This document shows, piece by piece, positions 32,511 through 41,247 of a DNA stretch of 64,000 bases. How positions within the stretch are numbered: the stretch's first letter is position 1; each line of letters starts with the position of its first letter. Source of the DNA: Rhodospirillaceae bacterium (GTDB lineage: Bacteria; Pseudomonadota; Alphaproteobacteria; Reyranellales; Reyranellaceae). A program made the translations under genes and the position numbers. Location of the stretch: assembly GCA_009772935.1 (NCBI GenBank), contig WOUR01000027.1, positions 54,593 to 118,592 of the forward strand. The letters are read 5' to 3'. The notes beneath the pieces were generated by a model that saw only the letters and a list, made by a program, of their open reading frames with translations, ran no database searches and was not told the origin of the DNA.

Positions 32511-33572
32511 ATGGACCCGGGTCGGGGAACCGATCGTTCGCGCCGGCGGCTTCTTGGAGCGGGCATCGGCCTTGCGGCGCTTTCGCTCTGTCCCACGGCC
32601 GCTCGGGCCGATCAGAACTGGCTGACTTTCAAGCGCCGCTTCATCGTCGACGGCCGGCGGGTGATCGACAGCGGCAACAACAACGTCAGCCATTCCGAGA
32701 GCCAGGGCTGGGGGCTTCTCTTCGCCCAGAGCTACGACGACAAGGAGGCCTTCGGGAGGATCTGGGAGTGGACCTCCAGGTCCCTGCAGCGCGGCGACGG
32801 CCTGTTTTCCTGGCGCTGGTCGCCCAATACGGCCGATCCGGTTCCCGACAAGAACAACGCGGCCGATGGAGACATACTGATCGCCTGGGCGCTCATGCGT
32901 GCCGCTGTGAAATGGAACGAGCCGCGTTGGCTGCAGCCGTCGCGGCGCATCCAGTCGGCAGTCCTCGAACGGCTTACGGTCGAATTCCAGGGGCGACTGC
33001 TCCTGCTGCCGGGCCTCCAGGGATTTGCGCGCGGCACGCGCTATGTGATCAATCTTTCCTACTATGTATGGCCCGCGATCCACGATTTTGCCGAAGGGGC
33101 GGGCGACCGGGGGAAATGGCGGCGTCTCGAAACCGACGGGCTCTGGCTTTGCGACAATGCGGCCTTCGGCGACTACAAGCTCCCGCCGGACTGGCTGCTG
33201 GTCGGGCAGCACGCGTTCCGGGTGGCGGACGACTGGAAGCCGTATTTCGGGTTCGATGCCATTCGCATTCCCCTGTACCTGGCGTGGTACAATCAGGCCT
33301 CCCGCCTCGGCCGGTTCGTGACGGCCTGGCGGACGCCGAGATTCGCAGGACGGCCCCCGGCCTGGATCAACCTCGACGACGGTTCCGTCGCGCCGTACTC
33401 GTCCAGCGGCGGGTATGCTGCCGTCGCGGCGGTCACCCGGTTCGTGGCCGACGAATTCAAGGGAGCGGCGCCGGTCGCCGCCATCGTCGATGACGATGAC
33501 TACTATTCGGCCAGCCTGAAGTTGCTCTCGAACCTGGCAGGCCAGGAAGCGCCCCGTGCAAAACGCTCCTAG
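32511..33572 (+). CDS. bcsZ: Endo-beta-1,4-glucanase BcsZ (GH8)
   Basis: BcsZ is the periplasmic GH8 cellulase of bcs operons, trimming or releasing stalled chains. The 353 aa begin with a twin-arginine-type signal (SRRRLLGAGIGLAALSL, cleavage near ARA-D), which is less usual than the Sec signal of E. coli BcsZ. Predicted catalytic acid Glu lies in SHSESQGWGLL and the base Asp in NNAADGDILIAWAL; YYVWPAIHDFA and SGGYAAVAAVTRFV are conserved GH8 segments. It begins 2 bp after bcsD and is the last gene of the operon. 132 bp separate it from the REC-EAL gene. Confidence 0.93.
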   Translation: MDPGRGTDRSRRRLLGAGIGLAALSLCPTAARADQNWLTFKRRFIVDGRRVIDSGNNNVSHSESQGWGLLFAQSYDDKEAFGRIWEWTSRSLQRGDGLFSWRWSPNTADPVPDKNNAADGDILIAWALMRAAVKWNEPRWLQPSRRIQSAVLERLTVEFQGRLLLLPGLQGFARGTRYVINLSYYVWPAIHDFAEGAGDRGKWRRLETDGLWLCDNAAFGDYKLPPDWLLVGQHAFRVADDWKPYFGFDAIRIPLYLAWYNQASRLGRFVTAWRTPRFAGRPPAWINLDDGSVAPYSSSGGYAAVAAVTRFVADEFKGAAPVAAIVDDDDYYSASLKLLSNLAGQEAPRAKRS

Positions 33573-33617
33573 CCGGCCGTGCTCGATTGCGGGTTGCATG
33601 GGCCATAGAATTGCAAG

Positions 33618-33643
33618 GGACCATGACATGGAGGTCCTGGTCC
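33618..33643. repeat. Inverted repeat between bcsZ and the REC-EAL gene
   Basis: GGACCA at 33618-33623 pairs with TGGTCC at 33638-33643 across 14 nt. No T-run follows. It could be an operator for the REC-EAL gene or a weak mRNA hairpin; nothing else is recognisable in the 132-bp gap. Confidence 0.3.
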
Positions 33644-33704
33644 GATACGTTCGCGACCGTGGCCGCGCGACCACCTTCTGGCCAATCCCCGTCGGACCCG
33701 TTTG

Positions 33705-34898
33705 ATGCCGCAGAAGTTCCGCGCCCTGATGGTCAGCGGTGATGATGAATTCCGGGAAGAGCTGGTCGAGAGGGCGACCGCTCTCGATTTTTCCGTCCGA
33801 GCCATCCGCTCGGCGGAGGAGCTTCCGGACTTTCTGCAGGGGCGGCATTTCGACTGGCTCTTCCTCGACGTCGACCTCGGGCGCGAGCAGTGCCTGCTGG
33901 TCATCGACACCCTGGACGCCGGGTGGCGCCCGCGTACCGTCCTGGTCGGCGCCATCGATGTCGCGGACGGCGAAATCATCCGACGGAGCGCCATTCGCGC
34001 CGGCCTCGACGTGGTCCGCGTTGTCGCCAAGCCTGCCTTCTTTGCCAACGTGGCCACGACGGTGTCCGCCCTGGGCGCCCAGCAGGAGCAGTTTCCCCAC
34101 GACGAACTCGCTGCGCGCCAGTTCGATGCGATCCCAAGCGATGAAATCGAGGTGCAATACCAGCCCATCGTTTCGATTCCGGACCGGGTGGTCAGCCGCA
34201 TCGAAGCGCTGGTGCGCTGGCGACATCCCGAGCATGGCCTGATCGGGCCAGACCAGTTCATCGGCCTTGCCGAGCAATCGGGTGCGATCGTCACCCTGAC
34301 ATGGGAAGTGCTGACGCGCGCCGTCGACCAGCAGGTGGCCTGGAAGAAGGAAGGGCTGCCTCTCTCGGTGTCGGTGAACATCTCGGCCCTCGTGCTCACT
34401 TCGCTGGAGACGGCCGACGAGATTCTCGCCCTGCTCGATGCACGGGGAATGGACCCGCGCTCTCTGATCCTGGAGATCACGGAAACGGAGAGAGCGCGCT
34501 ATCCCGCCGTCGCCCGCAGCCTGCTGACGCGCTTGCGTGCGGCGGGCGTCGGGATATCGATGGATGACTATGGCGTAGGCTATTCCGATCTCGGACGGCT
34601 GCAATACTACCCGTTCAGCGATCTGAAGATGGATCGTGGCCTGGTGGCACGTTTGCCCAACGACCCGGAGGGCAGGGACATTGCATCGATGCTGGCATCC
34701 CTTGCCAGTCGCGAGGGGGTGAGCCTGACCGGCGAAGGCATCGAGACGCAGGAGCAATGGGATGCCCTGGAGGCGATCGGTTGCGACTTCGCCCAGGGCT
34801 TTCTGATTGCCCGGCCGATGCCTGCCGACGAGGTGGCAGGCTGGATCGGGAAAATGGCGAAGGCCGGGCGATTTCGGCCGCCGACAGCCACAGACTGA
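33705..34898 (+). CDS. REC-EAL cyclic-di-GMP phosphodiesterase (RocR-like)
   Basis: A 397-aa soluble protein. Residues 1-120 are a receiver domain: acidic pair in SGDDEF, phospho-acceptor Asp in LFLDVDLG and Lys in VVAKPAFF. Residues about 140-385 are an EAL domain with all catalytic residues visible: EALVRW, VNISA, LEITETE, MDDYGVGYSD (a conservative change from DDFG), LKMDR, GEGIET and QGFLIARPM. It should therefore hydrolyse c-di-GMP under control of a sensor kinase, none of which lies nearby. Directly downstream of the cellulose operon it would lower the ligand of the BcsA PilZ domain. Start ATG 33705 is preferred to the overlapping TTG 33702. Confidence 0.9.
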   Translation: MPQKFRALMVSGDDEFREELVERATALDFSVRAIRSAEELPDFLQGRHFDWLFLDVDLGREQCLLVIDTLDAGWRPRTVLVGAIDVADGEIIRRSAIRAGLDVVRVVAKPAFFANVATTVSALGAQQEQFPHDELAARQFDAIPSDEIEVQYQPIVSIPDRVVSRIEALVRWRHPEHGLIGPDQFIGLAEQSGAIVTLTWEVLTRAVDQQVAWKKEGLPLSVSVNISALVLTSLETADEILALLDARGMDPRSLILEITETERARYPAVARSLLTRLRAAGVGISMDDYGVGYSDLGRLQYYPFSDLKMDRGLVARLPNDPEGRDIASMLASLASREGVSLTGEGIETQEQWDALEAIGCDFAQGFLIARPMPADEVAGWIGKMAKAGRFRPPTATD

Positions 34899-34940
34899 CC
34901 TTCCTTCAGGGTTGACCGCCCTTCAGAAAGCGCAGTGCTC

Positions 34941-36083
34941 TCAAACGTCTCCTGCGCTCTGCACCTGGTTGCGGCCGAGAGCCTTCGCCCGGTAGAGCGC
35001 AGCGTCGGCCTTGCGCATCGCCCTCTCGAGGTCTCCGTCGAACCGCGCCATTCCGATGCTGGTGGTGATGCGAAGAGGGCGGCCGTCCACATTGATCGAC
35101 AATTCGGCGACGCACGCGCGCAGCCGTTCCGCGATCCGCCGCGCTTCCGGCTCGTCGACATCGCGCAGCAGGGCGCAGAATTCCTCGCCGCCATAGCGGG
35201 CAATCAGGTCGCTGGGGCGCAGTTGCCCGCGTGCCAGGTTCGCGAAGGCGATGAGCGCCCGGTCGCCGCCGGCATGGCCGAACTCCCGGTTGACCTCGGA
35301 AAAGTGGTCCAGATCGATCATGAGCACACAGGCCGGATTCCTCAGGCGCTTCCCTTCGTCGAGGAGGAAGCGGCGGTTCGGCAGGGCCGTCAGCTCGTCG
35401 GTTCTCGCCAGGCTCTCGTAATGATGCCTCAGCCGCTCGTGGGCCATCATCAGGAACCCGAGCGTCATGGCGATGACGCAGATCGTATTGACGAGGAGCG
35501 TGATGCCCTGGGTCGGATCGTAGAAAGGCGTCGTCGGCTCCTGCGGCGGATCCTCGAGAAGCGAGAAGACGATGCGCACGACCATGGCAAGGGCCGTGAT
35601 GAGAAGCGCAAGCGCCGTGGGGATCCGGCTGATAAGCGGTTCGCTGGTCCTGGCCCGGAGGACTTCCCAGCCGGCAAGTGACGACAGGACGGCGATCGCG
35701 AACGAGCAGAGGGCGACGCGAACGTTGACATCGGTGCCCCCCACCAGGACTGCGGTGAAGATGACGACGAACAGGACCGTGGGAATCACGGCACGGCTGA
35801 AGGCGGGCTCCCCGGTGTTGAACCGCCGCACGCTCATCCACACGGTGGCGTAGGCTGCGACGACCAGCGAGTTCGCCATGATGACCAGCGGAAGCGGTGA
35901 ACTGTTGGTCCGCAGGCTGAGTTCCAGGGAGCCCAGCGCCCCCAGCGCAAGGGCAATGGCCCAGGCGCGCACGCTGGGGACGTCGCGATGATGGGACCAG
36001 GAGAAGAAGTAGATCCCGGCCATCACGAACGCGACCACGAAGTTCAGCAGATAGAGGGTGAGGACGTCGACCGACATCGACAT
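34941..36083 (-). CDS. Membrane diguanylate cyclase (GGDEF, GGEEF variant)
   Basis: A 380-aa protein. Residues 1-210 contain about six hydrophobic segments (VLTLYLLNFVVAFVMAGIYF first), a membrane sensor of unknown ligand. Residues about 225-375 are the GGDEF domain: DELTALPNRR, LMIDLDHFSEVN, ARYGGEEF as active site and ADAALYRAKALGRN at the end. An RPSD inhibitory site precedes GGEEF by five residues, so product feedback is expected. Start ATG 36083 was chosen because the sequence before it is the tail of the next cyclase gene in another frame. It is convergent with REC-EAL (42-bp gap) and follows a second cyclase by 17 bp in the same direction. Confidence 0.9.
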   Translation of the reverse strand: MSMSVDVLTLYLLNFVVAFVMAGIYFFSWSHHRDVPSVRAWAIALALGALGSLELSLRTNSSPLPLVIMANSLVVAAYATVWMSVRRFNTGEPAFSRAVIPTVLFVVIFTAVLVGGTDVNVRVALCSFAIAVLSSLAGWEVLRARTSEPLISRIPTALALLITALAMVVRIVFSLLEDPPQEPTTPFYDPTQGITLLVNTICVIAMTLGFLMMAHERLRHHYESLARTDELTALPNRRFLLDEGKRLRNPACVLMIDLDHFSEVNREFGHAGGDRALIAFANLARGQLRPSDLIARYGGEEFCALLRDVDEPEARRIAERLRACVAELSINVDGRPLRITTSIGMARFDGDLERAMRKADAALYRAKALGRNQVQSAGDV

Positions 36084-36100
36084 GTTTGGGCGTGCCTCGG

Positions 36101-38014
36101 TCAGGCGCTCTCGGCGTCCCGCCAGGCGACGACCTGGCCTGACATGACGAAGCGGTCGCGACCGGCGTTTTTGGCGGCGTACAGCGCCCGGTCTGCCGCG
36201 GCGATCAGCGACGGATGGTTGCTCTGGGTTTCGGCGTTCGGCCAGCCCGTCGCACCACCAATGCTCAGCGTCACGCGCTTCGCGGGCGGGTTCAGAGCGT
36301 GCGGCAGTTTCAGGGTTTCCAGAGCCTGGCGGATCCGCTCTGCGACCAGCGCACAGCCCACTTCGTCGGTATTGGGAAGCAGCAGCACGAATTCCTCGCC
36401 GCCGTAGCGGGCGGCAAGATCGCCCGGGCGGCGCGCTTCCGCGGCGAGTGCCGCGGCGACGGCCTTCAGGCACGAATCGCCGGCCTGATGACCATAGTGG
36501 TCGTTGAATTTCTTGAAATTGTCGACGTCCATCATCAACAGGGAGACAGCGGTGCCGTCGCGCTCGGCGCGGCGCCATTCCTGTTGCAGCATGTCGTCGA
36601 AGTGACGGCGGTTGGCTAGTCCCGTCAAGCCATCCTTGATCGCCAGGGTCGCCAGCTTCTGCTCAAGGTCCTTGTGCGCGGTCATGTCCCGCGAGATCGC
36701 AACGACTCCGTTGACCTTGCCGGTCACCGGATCGCGGGTCGCGCGCAGAGCGGTCTCGAGCCATATTTCGCCACCCTCCCGCTGGCGGGTCCGGTAGACG
36801 AGCCGGGTCTCCTCGACCTCACCCTGTTTGAGGGCCTGTACGGTTTGGCGCACGTGCGGCAGATCCTCGTCGTTGACGCCTGCCAGCGCGTGCGTCCCGC
36901 CAAGTTGAGCCGCGGTCCACCCCAGGAGGCGAACGCACGAGGGCGACACGTAGATGATGCGCTCGTCGAATCCGATTCGCATGACCATGTCGCTCGACTC
37001 CTCGGCCAGCAGCCGGAAGTCGGCTTCCTTGGCGGCCAGCACCGCGGCAATGCGTTGCCCCTTCAGCAACTGGCGCACCAGGTAGATGCCCGTGCTGGCA
37101 ATCAATGCCACCAGGCCGAGGACCAGGGCCATTCGGATGATTGCCTCCTGGCGCCAGGGCGCCAGGACCTCGTCCTTTGCCTCCGTCGCAAGGATGAGAA
37201 GCGGAAAGCGGTCGCTCAGCCTGTAGTAGCTCAGGCGCATTGTCTGGTCGAATGGAGACCTGAAATAGTAGAGACCCGCCGGTCGGCGGGCGTCCATGTC
37301 GCGGATGAGCGGCGTGCTCGAGATATCGCGGCCGACCGAGGTTTCATTGTCGACGCTTCGCGCCAGGATGATACCACTCTTGTCGATCAGGTTGATGACC
37401 CCCGTCGAGCCGAGGTCGAAGCGCTTGTAGAAGTTCGCGAAGTAGCTCGCGTCGATAGTGGCCAGCACGACACCGGCAAAGGACCCGTCCGGGTGATCGA
37501 AGCGGCGCGACGCCGTGATGACCCACTGTCCGCCGGAGCGGCTCCTGACGGGGCTGCCGATCAGCAAACCCTTGTCCGGCGATGCGCGATGCTGCTTGAA
37601 GTATTCGCGATCGCTGTTGTTGAACAAGGCGGTATTGACCGACTCCGACGTCGCGAGCCAGCGGCCGGCTGCGTCATAGACGAACAAAGCCCGGACGCGC
37701 CCCATCGTGCCCTTCCGGAGGTCGATGTCGTCTCTCAACCTTTGGACGGCGCCAGGCCCGATGCCGTCCGTCTCCAGACGGTGGACGAGGCCAATGACCA
37801 GGCTGTCGGCCAGTTCGAACGAATCGTCGGCATGCTGGACCAGAGATTGGGCGATGTTTGCGACGTCGACTTCGGCGGCTTTCAGCGCTTCGCGCCGCAG
37901 TCCCAGTTCGCGCAGGGAACTGAGGGTGAGGAGCGCGACGCAGACGAGGGCGACGAATCCACCGGCCAGGAAGGCCAGTTGGCGAAGGCTGGCGTTGCGG
38001 AGACTCGCGCTCAT
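36101..38014 (-). CDS. dCache-PAS-GGDEF diguanylate cyclase
   Basis: A 637-aa inner-membrane signalling protein: TM helix at about 13-35, a periplasmic double-Cache region to about residue 280 (LFNNSDREYFKQHRA, GVVLATIDASYFANFYKRF), a second TM (MALVLGLVALIASTGIYL), a PAS domain (DFRLLAEESSDMVMRIGFDE) and a GGDEF domain (KDGLTGLANRRHFDD, MMDVDNFKKFND, ARYGGEEFVLLLP). An RPGD I-site lies five residues before GGEEF. It is likely an active, feedback-inhibited c-di-GMP synthase responding to a small extracellular molecule. It is upstream of and co-directional with the membrane cyclase (17-bp gap), so the two are probably co-transcribed. Confidence 0.93.
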   Translation of the reverse strand: MSASLRNASLRQLAFLAGGFVALVCVALLTLSSLRELGLRREALKAAEVDVANIAQSLVQHADDSFELADSLVIGLVHRLETDGIGPGAVQRLRDDIDLRKGTMGRVRALFVYDAAGRWLATSESVNTALFNNSDREYFKQHRASPDKGLLIGSPVRSRSGGQWVITASRRFDHPDGSFAGVVLATIDASYFANFYKRFDLGSTGVINLIDKSGIILARSVDNETSVGRDISSTPLIRDMDARRPAGLYYFRSPFDQTMRLSYYRLSDRFPLLILATEAKDEVLAPWRQEAIIRMALVLGLVALIASTGIYLVRQLLKGQRIAAVLAAKEADFRLLAEESSDMVMRIGFDERIIYVSPSCVRLLGWTAAQLGGTHALAGVNDEDLPHVRQTVQALKQGEVEETRLVYRTRQREGGEIWLETALRATRDPVTGKVNGVVAISRDMTAHKDLEQKLATLAIKDGLTGLANRRHFDDMLQQEWRRAERDGTAVSLLMMDVDNFKKFNDHYGHQAGDSCLKAVAAALAAEARRPGDLAARYGGEEFVLLLPNTDEVGCALVAERIRQALETLKLPHALNPPAKRVTLSIGGATGWPNAETQSNHPSLIAAADRALYAAKNAGRDRFVMSGQVVAWRDAESA

Positions 38015-38298
38015 TTCACGAACCCGCCGGAACGCCTGCCCCGGAAAGCGGCTCTAGATGGCGTCGCACCGAGGAGTGCGGTCGGATCCATCCCAATTTC
38101 CCAACCGTATGACGAAAATAGACTAGCCCCACTCGCGGCGAGCATAGGCCATCGTCGACGGCAAACAAACTCGAATAGCCGAAGCGACGGGTCGGTTTTC
38201 GAGTTCTTTTCTCCCCGGGACACGAGATCCGACGGCAGTATTCTCCGGTATCGCCCGGAATGCTAAGGCGGTCCTGCTCGAGCGGAGAGAGACGCGCG
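38015..38298. other. Divergent intergenic region between the cyclase operon and the SET gene
   Basis: 284 bp carrying the promoters of the minus-strand cyclase pair and the plus-strand SET gene. It is more AT-rich in its middle (about 38085-38225) than the flanks. I found no EcfG-type pair, terminator or structured RNA. An in-frame ATG at 38260 is an alternative start of the SET gene. Confidence 0.35.
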
Positions 38299-38649
38299 GT
38301 GAAGGTAGTCGTCAAGAAGTCGAGGATTCACGGCGACGGCCTCTTTGCCGCCGAGGACATTCCATGGGGTACCAAGATCATCGAGTACAAGGGCGAGCGG
38401 ATTCCCGATCGCGTGGCCCTGGTGCGGATCGCGGCGGGTGCCGACAGCATCTTCGAACTGGGAAAGAACGTGAACATCGACGGCGCCTCCGGGGGGAACG
38501 AGGCGCGCTGCGCCAACCACCGCCGCCGCAATCCCAACGCCTTCATTCTTCGTGACGAGGGCCGGATCTGGATCGTGGCCGGGATCGAAGGTATCGCGAA
38601 AGGCGAGGAGATCACCTTCGACTACGGATCGACGTTCTATCCTCGCTGA
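38299..38649 (+). CDS. SET-domain protein
   Basis: A 116-aa protein consisting almost wholly of a SET domain, the fold of lysine methyltransferases: KSRIHGDGLFAAEDIPWGT at the N-terminus, ARCANHRRRNPNAFI (the NH..PN core of the SAM site, lacking the usual NHSC) and GEEITFDYGSTFY near the end. GTG 38299 is preferred because GGAGAG at 38284-38289 lies 9 bp upstream; ATG 38260 would add 13 residues with a poor ribosome site. Small bacterial SET proteins are widespread and their substrates are mostly unknown. It is not evidently linked to its neighbours. Confidence 0.82.
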   Translation: MKVVVKKSRIHGDGLFAAEDIPWGTKIIEYKGERIPDRVALVRIAAGADSIFELGKNVNIDGASGGNEARCANHRRRNPNAFILRDEGRIWIVAGIEGIAKGEEITFDYGSTFYPR

Positions 38650-38739
38650 GACCCGAAGGTACCGGACCGGCCGCAACGGGCCTTCTGCATCCGCGTTGCG
38701 CCGTGGCTGCAAGCCCGCAGGTCTGTCCGGAGGCGCTCC

Positions 38740-39240
38740 TTGGATTGGCTGCTGTCGATCGATTGGAAGTCGATGTTCGTGCCCACCGTCGCCCTGGCCG
38801 ACCTGGCGATGCGCGGGTTGCTCCTTTACGGTCTCATATTCGCCCTGATGCGACTGGTGCTGCGGCGCCAGCTGGGCGGCATCGGACCCTCCGACATCCT
38901 GGTGATCGTGCTGGTCTCCGAGGCCGCCGGAAACGGTCTGGTGCCCCAGACGCAATCGGTGAGCGAAAGCGCGTTCGTCGTGCTGGTGATCCTGATGTGC
39001 AGCTATTCGATCGAATGGCTGCAGTTCAGGTTTCCGGCCTTCGAGCGCCTGACCCGGGGGCCGAAGGTCAAGCTCATCGAGGACGGCCGCCTGCTTCGCC
39101 GCAACATGCGCCGGGAGTACGTCACCGAAGGCGAACTCATGGCTCAGCTTCGGGAGCAGGGTCTCGAAGACTGCAGCCAGGTCAAGGAAGCCTGCATCGA
39201 GGCCGACGGCTGCATCAGCGTCATCAGGAAGAACGACTGA
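38740..39240 (+). CDS. DUF421 (YetF/YcaP) membrane protein
   Basis: A 166-aa protein with three N-terminal hydrophobic helices (LLLYGLIFALMRLVL, SDILVIVLVSEAAGNGL, AFVVLVILMCSYSIEWLQF) and a cytoplasmic DUF421 domain (KVKLIEDGRLLRRNMRREYVTE). The LGGIGPSDILVIVLVSE segment is the family signature. The start is TTG 38740, supported by GGAGG at 38729-38733 six bases upstream, with no better ATG. The role of the family is unclear; some members contribute to spore or envelope stress traits. The final residues keep the GCISVIRKN ending typical of the family. Confidence 0.86.
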   Translation: MDWLLSIDWKSMFVPTVALADLAMRGLLLYGLIFALMRLVLRRQLGGIGPSDILVIVLVSEAAGNGLVPQTQSVSESAFVVLVILMCSYSIEWLQFRFPAFERLTRGPKVKLIEDGRLLRRNMRREYVTEGELMAQLREQGLEDCSQVKEACIEADGCISVIRKND

Positions 39241-39244
39241 TGCG

Positions 39245-40234
39245 CTAAGTCGAACGGGCTGCGAGAATCCCCTCGACGATCTCCTGGACGTTTAACGCTT
39301 CCCCGAGCGTCGCGAGGTGATGGGCCTCGCCGCGCGCCAGCCGGACCACACCCTCGAGCTGCCGCTTCAGGGCGAGCGGGCGGGCGCGCTCGTTGGGCAT
39401 GGCGTCCGGCGCGGGCTGCCAGCTGCCGTCGGGCAGGCGCCGTTCCGCGATCGACCAGTCGCACAGGCGCACGGCGCCGCGGTCGCCCTCCAGCATCCAG
39501 ACATTGTGATCGTCCTTCGCCGTCCCGCCGACGGCGCCCGAGAGCGTCACCGGCAGATCGCCGGCTCGCAACGTGCCTGCGATGCGCCGTTCGGACGTCC
39601 CCGGCTCCGGAAACCAGGCCTCGCCGTTCAGACCCTGCAGCGACCCGCCGAGGCGCCGCGCCAGGAAGAGGAAATGCGAGACGACCTCGCGGGTGAAGCC
39701 GCCTTGCGCGGGCTTGTCGAGCCATCCCACGGCGTCGGCCTGCCAGGGACGCGGCCAGGCCTTGAATCCCACTTCGATGTCGATGCGCCGCGGCGTGCCA
39801 ATCTCGCCCTTGTCGATCCAGTCGCGGATCGCCGCCACGGCGAAGGATGAGGCGAAGGGAAAGTTCACGGCGCCCCGGCTGCCGGCCTCGGCCACGAAGG
39901 CGCGTGCGTCGGCGACGTCGACCGAAAGCGGCTTCTCGCCGAAGAAGCTCTTGCCCGCCGCGAGTGCCGCGCGGGCGTGTCCGAGATGCGACGCCGGCGG
40001 CGAGGCGACGTAGACGCAGTCGCTCGCCGCGATAACCGCCGCCGCATCGTGCATCCGCGGCACCCTCGGGAAGTTGCGCTCCATGCGCCGCATCGCGTCA
40101 GGCGAGGGGTCCCAGATGCCGCACGCATGCACCAGGGCGGAATCCTGCTGAAGGATCGCTCCGAGCAGACGCTCGCCCATGATGCCGGCGCCAATGATGC
40201 CGATCGCCACGCCGTCATTTGTCATGTCATTCAC
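39245..40234 (-). CDS. Gfo/Idh/MocA-family oxidoreductase
   Basis: A 329-aa NAD(P)-dependent oxidoreductase. The Rossmann motif GIIGAGIMGERLL is at the N-terminus, and FFGEKPLSVDVADA contains the family EKP motif (catalytic Lys). The C-terminal part is the alpha/beta substrate domain (GGFTREVVSHFLFLARRLGG). The substrate, usually a sugar or inositol derivative, cannot be assigned. It overlaps the end of the upstream yggS-like gene by 8 bp and is probably translated from the same transcript. The start ATG 40234 lies within that overlap. Confidence 0.87.
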   Translation of the reverse strand: MNDMTNDGVAIGIIGAGIMGERLLGAILQQDSALVHACGIWDPSPDAMRRMERNFPRVPRMHDAAAVIAASDCVYVASPPASHLGHARAALAAGKSFFGEKPLSVDVADARAFVAEAGSRGAVNFPFASSFAVAAIRDWIDKGEIGTPRRIDIEVGFKAWPRPWQADAVGWLDKPAQGGFTREVVSHFLFLARRLGGSLQGLNGEAWFPEPGTSERRIAGTLRAGDLPVTLSGAVGGTAKDDHNVWMLEGDRGAVRLCDWSIAERRLPDGSWQPAPDAMPNERARPLALKRQLEGVVRLARGEAHHLATLGEALNVQEIVEGILAARST

Positions 40235-41018
40235 CTGATCGGGCCGTTGGCCAGTAGTGCCCGTCCGGTGTCGAGCGCTTGCCGAAGATCGCTTCGCCGA
40301 CGCGTACCACGTCGGCGCCCTGGACGATCGCTTCCTCGAAATCGTTCGACATGCCCATCGACAGTTCCCGGATCGCGGGATCGTGCCGGACGGCGGTGTC
40401 GCGCAGGGCGCGCAGGCGTTCGAAGCAGGGGCGCACTTTCTCGAGGTCGGCGCTGAACACCGCCAGGGTCATCAGCCCGCGCGGCTTCAGGCGCGAAAAT
40501 CGCCTCAGTTCGTCGAGGAAGGGCAGCAGCTCGGCGGGTCGCAGGCCGTACTTGCTCTCCTCGCCCGACGTGTTCACCTGCACGAAGACGTCGAGGGAGC
40601 GATCCTCGCGATCGAGGCGCGAGTCGAGCGCCTCGGCCAGCCGCACGCTGTCGAGCGCGTGGAATTCACGGGCGAAGCGGGTCAGGTACTTGACCTTGTT
40701 GGTCTGCAGGTGCCCGACGATGCTCCAGGCGATGTCGAGGTCCGCGAGTTCGGCGCGCTTGGCCACCGCTTCCTGGATCTTGTTCTCGCCGAAGTCGCGA
40801 ATGCCCGCCGCATGGGCGAAGCGCAGAATATGGGCCGGTACCGTCTTGGTGATCGGCAGCAGCCGCACCGTCTCGCGCGGCCGGCCGGCGCGGGTGCACG
40901 CGCGCACGATGCGCTCCTCCACTGAGGCGAGGTTGCGGCTGAACAGGGCGAGAGGGTCGGGGCCGAAGCGCGTGATGTCTTCGGTTGTCAGGCTTGCGGG
41001 GCGGTCAGGGCTATTCAT
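40227..41018 (-). CDS. YggS-family PLP homeostasis protein
   Basis: A 263-aa fold-type III PLP-binding protein (YggS/PROSC), which regulates free PLP and amino-acid pools rather than catalysing a known reaction. Signatures: LLPITKTVPAHILRF, where the lysine binds PLP, GIRDFGENKIQEA, WSIVGHLQTNKVKYL, VFVQVNTSGEESKYG and LSMGMSNDFEEAI. The start is ATG 41018 (NSPDRPASLTTEDI); the open frame upstream has no family similarity. It overlaps the oxidoreductase gene downstream and is preceded by a 35-aa membrane protein on the same strand. Confidence 0.9.
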   Translation of the reverse strand: MNSPDRPASLTTEDITRFGPDPLALFSRNLASVEERIVRACTRAGRPRETVRLLPITKTVPAHILRFAHAAGIRDFGENKIQEAVAKRAELADLDIAWSIVGHLQTNKVKYLTRFAREFHALDSVRLAEALDSRLDREDRSLDVFVQVNTSGEESKYGLRPAELLPFLDELRRFSRLKPRGLMTLAVFSADLEKVRPCFERLRALRDTAVRHDPAIRELSMGMSNDFEEAIVQGADVVRVGEAIFGKRSTPDGHYWPTARSGE

Positions 41019-41050
41019 GGTGTCCGGGTGGGTCGTCCGGCAGAGATACC

Positions 41051-41158
41051 CTAGTCGAGCTTCCGCGTCGCCATGAACACGCCGATGCCGACCGCGATCG
41101 ACACGGTCGATACAACGATGACGACCGGCCACAGGAGGCTGCCCAGAAAATCCATCAT
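41051..41158 (-). CDS. 35-aa single-pass membrane protein
   Basis: A small open frame that is too short for normal gene calling: MMDFLGSLLWPVVIVVSTVS is followed by IAVGIGVFMATRKLD and a TAG stop. The middle 20 residues form a clear TM helix and the end is positively charged (RK). It is not a shadow of another gene: the antisense strand here is non-coding ahead of the phospholipase gene. A perfect EcfG promoter pattern lies just upstream (41167-41191), ending 8 bp before the ATG. No Shine-Dalgarno is evident, so initiation would be leaderless. I do not recognise the family. A stress-induced small membrane protein is an inference from the promoter; it might be translated from either ATG. Confidence 0.55.
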   Translation of the reverse strand: MMDFLGSLLWPVVIVVSTVSIAVGIGVFMATRKLD

Positions 41159-41166
41159 GGCGGATG

Positions 41167-41191
41167 AACGAGCGCAGCCGGTGCGCGTTCC
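41167..41191 (-). promoter_or_regulatory. Perfect EcfG-type promoter (minus strand)
   Basis: On the minus strand GGAAC (41191-41187) and CGTT (41170-41167) are separated by exactly 16 bp, an exact match to the EcfG consensus GGAAC-N16/17-cGTT. The predicted start of transcription is only a few bases before the ATG at 41158, so the transcript of the 35-aa gene would be almost leaderless. The same geometry occurs before glgE. Confidence 0.65.
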
Positions 41192-41247
41192 TGCGTTCCT
41201 GGCTCTGTACTGCGGATCATTGCGGGGCGATCCGCGTTATAGGCGCC

